The notes beneath the pieces were generated by a model. It searched no databases. It was given only the letters and a program-made list of their open reading frames with translations, and was not told where the DNA came from. From Chersky-840 sp035604715 (lineage in GTDB: Bacteria; Actinomycetota; Acidimicrobiia; Acidimicrobiales; UBA8190), in NCBI GenBank assembly GCA_963731665.1, contig CAVSWP010000012.1, positions 108,203-172,202 of the forward strand: a stretch of DNA of 64,000 bases, in the 5' to 3' direction. The translations under genes were made by a program, and so were the position numbers. Numbering within the stretch: position 1 is the stretch's first letter; each line of letters opens with the position of its first letter. Positions 59,200-64,000 of the stretch are shown here, piece after piece.

Positions 59200-61389
59200 A
59201 TGAGTGAGCCCGCCGCGCCGGCGACAGACACGTCCACGGCGCGGCGAGAGGCCACCTCGTCATGGCTGGGGTCGTGGGTGGCCCTGGCCGCCGTCGTGGC
59301 GTGGGGATGCTGGCAGTGGCGGTCGGAGCTGACCGGCGTGGCCTACGGCGACGACAGCTCGGTCCACGAGCAGATGGTGCGCTTCGCCGTCGGCCGGTTC
59401 GAGGGCGGACATCTGCCCATGACGAGCTGGTTCCCGTTCCTCGGGCTGGGGTCGCCCCAGTTCCTGCACTATCAGGGCCTCCCCGCCATGGTGACCGCCG
59501 CCCTGGGGATGGCGACCGGTGGCGACGCCGCCTTCCGGCTGACGCTGTACCTGCTCCTGGCGCTGTGGCCCCTGACGGTGTACTGGTCGGCCCGGCTCTT
59601 CGACCTCGGGCGGGGCGCCGCCGTGGTGAGCGCGCTGGCGGCGCCCTTCCTCATGAGCGCGGTGGGGGTGGGCTATGAGCCCAAGGCCTACGTGTGGATC
59701 GGCTTCGGCGTGTGGGCGCAGCTGTGGGCGTCGTGGACCTTGCCGCTGGCCTGGGCCTTCACGTGGAGGGCCATGTCGTCGCGCCGGGCCGTGGCACCGG
59801 CCGTGGTGTTCGTGGCGCTCACCATGGCCCTGCACTTCGAGACCGGCTACCTGGCGCTCATCCCCGTGGCGATCTTCCCCTTCCTCGTGCCGGGCGAGCT
59901 GCGCGTCCGGTGTCTGCGTGCCGTGGCCGTCGGCGCCGGCGCGCTGCTCGCCTCGGCCTGGGTGACGGTCCCGCTCCTGGTCGAGGGGCGCTGGGCGGCC
60001 ACCAACGAGATCCTCGAGCACACCCCCCTGGTGAACGGCTACGGCGCCCGACAGGTGATGTCGTGGCTCGTGTCGGGTCAGCTCTTCGACGCCCATCGCC
60101 TCCCGGTCGTGACCGTGCTGGCCGGCGTGGGGGTGCTGTGCAGTGTGCGCCGGTGGCGTTCGCACCCGGCGGGACGCGCCCTGTTGGCGTTGTTGGTCAT
60201 GAGCCTGCTGCTGTCGTTCGGACGCACCACCTTCGGCGGCCTCACCGTGTTGTTGCCCGGTGGCAAGGACATCTTCATGCGCCGCTTCATGATGGGGGCG
60301 CAGCTGAGCGGTCTGCTGCTGAGCGGGATCGGTGCCATGGCCGTGGTGCGCATCGTCGGCGGCGCCGTGGTGCGATGGCACCCCACCTGGGCCCAACAGC
60401 CCAGGGCGCGCCTCGCCGTCGTGGTGCTCGGGGGCCTGGCGGTGGTGGCCGTGTTGTCCCCGGCGTGGTCCCAGATCGACACGTTCGCGGCAATCAACAC
60501 CCACTGGATCGCCGCCCAGCACGCCGCCGACGACACCCAGGGGGCCGAGGTGGACCGCCTCATCGGCTACGTGCGGGCCCACGGCGACGGCCGGGTGTAC
60601 GCCGGCATGCCCTCGAACTGGGGGTCGGAGTTCACCGTGGGCGCCGTCCCGGTGTTCAAGTACCTCGAGAGCCGCGACGTGGACGAGGTGGGGTATACCC
60701 TGCGCACGGCGTCGCTCATGACCGACCCCGAGTACTTCTTCGACGAGCAGGTCTCCGGCGACTACGCGCTGTTCGCCGTGCACTACCTGATCCTCCCGGT
60801 CGGGCACCCCCCGCCGGTGCCGGCCCGCCTGGTCATGACGACGGGGCCCTACCGGTTGTGGGTGCTTCCCGGCGGCGGCTACCTCCGGGTGGTCGACACC
60901 GTCGGTACGCTCAGCGCCGATCGGACCGACGTGGGCACCATGAGCGTGCCCTACCTCGAGTCCGACCTTCCCGGCTCGGGCCGCTACCTGGCCGTCGCCT
61001 ACGGGGGGGCGCCACCGGCACCGCTCACCGAGCCCGGTGCCCCGGCCGGGGCCGGCACCCCCGGCACGGTGCGACGCGAGCACGACGACCTCGTCGACGG
61101 CGAGGCCAGCGCCACCGTGGTGGCGCGCCGGGCCGCCGCCGTCGTGTTGAGCGCCTCGTTCGATCCGGGGTGGTCGGTCCGTGTCGACGGGAGGCCCGCG
61201 GCGCTCGAGATGCTGGCTCCGGCGCTGCCGGCGGTGCGGGTGGGGCCGGGCGTGCACACCGTCACGTTCTCGTACCACGGCTTCGGCCAGTACCCGGCGC
61301 TGCTCGGGGTCCTGGTGGTGACGGTGGCGGTCCTGGTGTGGGCCGGCCCGCTCGACGGGCGGCGCCGGTGGCGCGGGAGGCGGGGCTAG
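59200..61389 (+). CDS. Polytopic membrane protein, GT-C-like (YfhO-related)
   Basis: A 729-residue membrane protein with about 11 helices up to residue 430 and an external C-terminal domain ending in one more helix. VAYGDDSSVHE in the first external loop supplies the acidic pair usual for GT-C enzymes. GSPQFLHYQGLP follows. The C-terminal beta module has SFDPGWSVRVDGRPA, parallel to the PGW-DGRP motif of the YfhO paralogues and the PGW motif of AftD. It is probably a transferase using a polyprenyl-phosphate sugar; donor not known. The ATG at 59200 is 22 bases after the lipoprotein stop; CCAGGAGC is a likely ribosome site. It converges with the diguanylate cyclase gene. Confidence 0.72.
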   Translation: MSEPAAPATDTSTARREATSSWLGSWVALAAVVAWGCWQWRSELTGVAYGDDSSVHEQMVRFAVGRFEGGHLPMTSWFPFLGLGSPQFLHYQGLPAMVTAALGMATGGDAAFRLTLYLLLALWPLTVYWSARLFDLGRGAAVVSALAAPFLMSAVGVGYEPKAYVWIGFGVWAQLWASWTLPLAWAFTWRAMSSRRAVAPAVVFVALTMALHFETGYLALIPVAIFPFLVPGELRVRCLRAVAVGAGALLASAWVTVPLLVEGRWAATNEILEHTPLVNGYGARQVMSWLVSGQLFDAHRLPVVTVLAGVGVLCSVRRWRSHPAGRALLALLVMSLLLSFGRTTFGGLTVLLPGGKDIFMRRFMMGAQLSGLLLSGIGAMAVVRIVGGAVVRWHPTWAQQPRARLAVVVLGGLAVVAVLSPAWSQIDTFAAINTHWIAAQHAADDTQGAEVDRLIGYVRAHGDGRVYAGMPSNWGSEFTVGAVPVFKYLESRDVDEVGYTLRTASLMTDPEYFFDEQVSGDYALFAVHYLILPVGHPPPVPARLVMTTGPYRLWVLPGGGYLRVVDTVGTLSADRTDVGTMSVPYLESDLPGSGRYLAVAYGGAPPAPLTEPGAPAGAGTPGTVRREHDDLVDGEASATVVARRAAAVVLSASFDPGWSVRVDGRPAALEMLAPALPAVRVGPGVHTVTFSYHGFGQYPALLGVLVVTVAVLVWAGPLDGRRRWRGRRG

Positions 61390-62315
61390 CGGGCCGACTG
61401 GCGCCGGCGGCGCTGCTTGGCGCGGTACATGGCGTGGTCCGCCTCGGCCAGGAGGTCGGCGGGGAACACGTCGGGGTCGCTGGTCATGGCCAGTCCCACG
61501 CTCACGCCCACGCTCAGCTCCACGCCGTCGATGGTCATGGGCACGTCGAAGGCGGACTCCACCCGGGTCGCCACCGCCGTGGCCGCCTCTTCGTCGATGC
61601 TCTCGCACAGGACCACGAACTCGTCCCCGCCCAGATGCGCGGCGGTGTCGGCCGGCCGGATGACGGCGTCGATGCGCCGCGCCGTCTCCATGAGGACCAG
61701 GTCCCCCACGGCGTGGCCCAGGCGGTCGTTGATCCCCTTGAGCCCGTCCACGTCGCAGAACAGCACGCCCAACGTGCGGGGCTCACGGCGGTCCCGGGCC
61801 AAGGCCTGCTTCAGGCGGTCGTCGAGGAGGTAGCGGTTGGGCAGGCCGGTGACGGGGTCGTGGGTGGCCCGGTAGGCCATCTCGGAGTCGGCCATGGACC
61901 GCTCGGTGATGTCTCGCATCAGGGCCAGGACGGCGGGCTCGTCGTCCCAGTCGGTGCACAGCACGCGCGTGTCGGCCAGGATGACCTCGTTGTCGGGCCG
62001 GCGCGACGTCGTGGAGACCACCGGGAAGCTGGCCGCCTTGCCCACCAGCTGCGAGCGGGTCGTCCCCAGCATCACCGCCGCGGCGGTGTTGGCGAAGACC
62101 ACGATGCCGTCGCGGTTGACCACGACCACCCCGTCGGTGCTGTTGTCGACGGCCCCGCGGAAATGGCCCTCGACGTTGGTCAGGCGGTCGCGCAGCTTGT
62201 CGGAGTAGCCGCGCAGGGTGGCCCACTCTGGGTCGATCGTACGGTCGCTGACCGACCTACTCGGCACTCTCGGGGGGATGGTCGGCACAAGTGTCGCCAA
62301 CGCGGAATTGACCAT
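61386..62315 (-). CDS. PAS-GGDEF diguanylate cyclase
   Basis: A 309-residue signalling protein. Residues about 45-145 form a PAS domain (GAVDNSTDGVVVVNRDG, MLGTTRSQLVG, ending RDITER). The GGDEF domain begins DPVTGLPNR. The active-site motif GGDEF is residues 229-233 and the inhibitory I-site RPAD (220-223) lies exactly five residues before it, so the enzyme should make cyclic di-GMP and be inhibited by it. No membrane helix is seen. ATG 62315 has GAGG upstream. Cyclic di-GMP often controls exopolysaccharide production, which suits its position next to the glycan locus. Confidence 0.9.
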   Translation of the reverse strand: MVNSALATLVPTIPPRVPSRSVSDRTIDPEWATLRGYSDKLRDRLTNVEGHFRGAVDNSTDGVVVVNRDGIVVFANTAAAVMLGTTRSQLVGKAASFPVVSTTSRRPDNEVILADTRVLCTDWDDEPAVLALMRDITERSMADSEMAYRATHDPVTGLPNRYLLDDRLKQALARDRREPRTLGVLFCDVDGLKGINDRLGHAVGDLVLMETARRIDAVIRPADTAAHLGGDEFVVLCESIDEEAATAVATRVESAFDVPMTIDGVELSVGVSVGLAMTSDPDVFPADLLAEADHAMYRAKQRRRRQSAR

Positions 62316-62761
62316 AAACTGCCTCGACCAGGCACCCTTCCTGCGGACGATGTCCGCCCCTCCTTAGAGAGCCGGGCGGCGATCTATGGCATTGGAATCC
62401 CCGCCGACTCGAAGTTGGTGTCTGACCTACTGCCTGAAGAGAAAACACGACCACATCTGGTACGTTCCCGCCACGGCTGTAACCAGCGCCAACCTGTTTT
62501 TTTTGCCTACCGTGCTACCACTGGACCACCAGCACTCCATACCGTGGTTCGGTAGCTCTTTGCGAGAGCAACCGTCGGATTCTACCACGAACTGCCAATG
62601 CTCTTGATCTTGATAGCGATCTGCAGGATCCGGTTCGCGGGTCCCAAAGTGGTCAAACTCGCTCGACGCGGAAGCCACAAAACGCAAGTCACCTCCCGCA
62701 GGATGTTTTCCAGCAGGCGATCGAGTTGAGCCAGGAAACGGTTCCTTGTCGGGCCCCGGAT
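62316..62761. other. 446-bp gap at the composition change, no supported gene
   Basis: It has a small hairpin (GCGGAC at 62343-62348 with GTCCGC at 62352-62357) upstream of the diguanylate cyclase gene. After that the DNA becomes visibly poorer in GC, with an 8-base T run near 62500. No protein or RNA gene is convincing, and no attachment site, insertion-sequence end or tRNA was seen at the boundary. It could be a true insertion boundary or an assembly join. Confidence 0.5.
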
Positions 62762-64000
62762 TCAGGACGTTGCGTCGACCACGTCGTCAGGCCGCATCGT
62801 TTCATTGTCCTCGTCCTCGAGGATGTTGGCAATGCCAGACGTAACGCCCGACAAAACCTTCGAAACGTACAATGATCCGCGTGACCATTCCTGGGTCGGC
62901 TCGCACCGTGTCTTTCCAACCCGCCTCGTTCGGATCGGGCGGCACCGCTGCACCTGTGTACTTGAGGGTGCCCCGGGTTCGATAGTTGAAGCGTTCGAAG
63001 CGGCGCCGGTCGAGTATCTGGAACCGAACGAGGTGAAGATGGATCGGGTGGGCGTCGTCCGTCAGGTTTATCAAGTTCCAAATTTCCACCGAATTCAGGA
63101 CTGGATCTTCCGTGACGGGCATATTCCAATGAGTGCCGTTGAGCAACATTGTGATTGGGTTCTCGGCCCAATCATCCATTTCGACGAGCGGTAGCATGCG
63201 CGTTCTTGTGGCTTCGGATTCCTGGAATCTTCGGTACTGGCCGTAGTGTCGATGGCAGCGAACTCGTGTCTCTGATTTTGTTCCGTGAAACTCGAAATTG
63301 CATTACCGTCAGGGCATCGTTCTTGAGAACAATCTGTTCGCCTGCATGGTCGGCGAAGTCTACGATCAGGTCCGCGCGCTCGCTGGGAGCAAGCACCACA
63401 TGATCAAGCACAGCGGGAGCGGGTAGGAATCCTTGGTCTGTGCCGATCTGATGAAACCGCTGTGCATTGGAAAGTGACAGGCGGAAAAACCTGCCGTTGG
63501 CCCCGTTGAGAACACGAAAACGATATCTGCGCGGCTCGACCTCCAGATAGGGAAACAACTTCCCGTTTACTAAAATGGCATTACCGAAGAATTCGGGGAT
63601 CCACGGCGCTTTGGGGTTGGGCGAGACCGGGTAGTAGAGTTGGCCCAACTCGTCGAACATGCGATCGTAGATCACGAGCGGAACTTCATATTTGTCGCCA
63701 GGCAGGTTCAGGGAGTCCTCGGCCGAGTCACAATTGAAGAATACGCCCATTAAGCCAGCAGCCACATTGAGCCGATTAATCCCCAGAGTGTGGTCGTGAT
63801 ACCAAAGCATGGCCGCGTCCTGATTATTCGGATAGTGATAGAGAGCGGACTTGCCCGGTACATACCAGTTCTCCGGATACCCATCGCTCTCGGGAGGGGC
63901 TTTTGCGCCGTGCAGATGGATCACCGCCCGGACGTCGGGTTTGTCAGCCTCGGCGCCATGGATGTTGTGGTCAATGGGCAGGAAGTGCGACGACGGCAGC
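62762..64000 (-). pseudogene. Decayed multicopper oxidase (CotA/bilirubin oxidase type), cut by window edge
   Basis: The frame runs off the window end and encodes a multicopper oxidase-type fold: VIHLHGAK and WYHDHTLG (type 2/3 copper ligands), then HPIHLHLV. Two frameshifts interrupt it. An extra G near 63221 (CC on the plus strand) separates PVPKIP from MLPLVEMDDW; an extra base near 62841 separates WHC from ILEDEDNETMRP. The C-terminal copper motif, normally H-C-H-x3-H-x4-M, reads H-C-H-x3-D-x4-T once repaired, so the second type 1 His and the axial ligand are lost. The stop is at 62762-62764. The GC content is clearly lower than in the rest of the window. It is a non-functional relic or the product of poor sequence, and probably of foreign origin. 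Confidence 0.8.

Noticed and set aside
62420..62600. tRNA-like D-arm sequence on the minus strand of the low-GC segment
   Set aside because: GGTCCAGTGGTAGCAC-like bases appear, but no anticodon or T arm follows at the correct distance.

Overview
The window is very GC-rich (about 70% by eye), uses many GTG and TTG starts, and carries actinobacterial hallmarks: an AftD-type arabinofuranosyltransferase, LAFTG-tailed secreted proteins and several YfhO-type membrane proteins. A high-GC actinobacterium, possibly of the Acidimicrobiia type, is the most likely source; this is inference from gene content only.

Nearly the whole window is one large locus for building, decorating and exporting a cell-surface glycan. 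Region 1 (1-3.4 kb) holds secreted surface proteins, one with a long Thr-rich stalk. Region 2 (3.4-13 kb) has AftD, a UDP-sugar epimerase, a FlaA1/CapD-type nucleotide-sugar dehydratase and a Wzz-like chain-length protein with a degenerate kinase domain. Region 3 (13-26 kb) has an AsnB-type amidotransferase, a polysaccharide deacetylase, methyltransferase and glycosyltransferases, the ABC exporter pair Wzm/Wzt, a tandem GT2 enzyme and two sulfotransferase-like genes. Region 4 (26-43 kb) has a lectin-like LAFTG protein, three large YfhO-type membrane proteins (two sharing a 464-bp near-identical block), a lipoprotein, another sulfotransferase, and an operon for making and priming an N-acetylated amino sugar (DegT aminotransferase, WecA-type phosphosugar transferase, GNAT acetyltransferase). 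Region 5 (43-62 kb) continues with glycosyltransferases, two more sulfotransferases, UDP-sulfoquinovose synthase, a fourth YfhO-type protein, methyltransferases, a Thr-Gly repeat lipoprotein and a PAS-GGDEF diguanylate cyclase. Region 6 (about 62.3-64 kb) is compositionally different, lower in GC, and holds a decayed multicopper oxidase.

The likely logic is as follows. Nucleotide sugars are made (epimerase, dehydratase, aminotransferase plus acetyltransferase, sulfoquinovose synthase). A lipid-linked primer is laid down by the WecA-type enzyme and extended by about a dozen GT2/GT4 enzymes. The chain is exported by Wzm/Wzt and extended or decorated outside by polytopic GT-C-like proteins (AftD, YfhO group). 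Sulfate and methyl groups are added by five sulfotransferase-like proteins and several methyltransferases. UDP-sulfoquinovose synthase among sulfotransferases points to an unusually anionic, sulfur-rich glycan. Three long genes (near 760, 23,460 and 49,703) each have a single-base frameshift that is either a sequence error or true decay.
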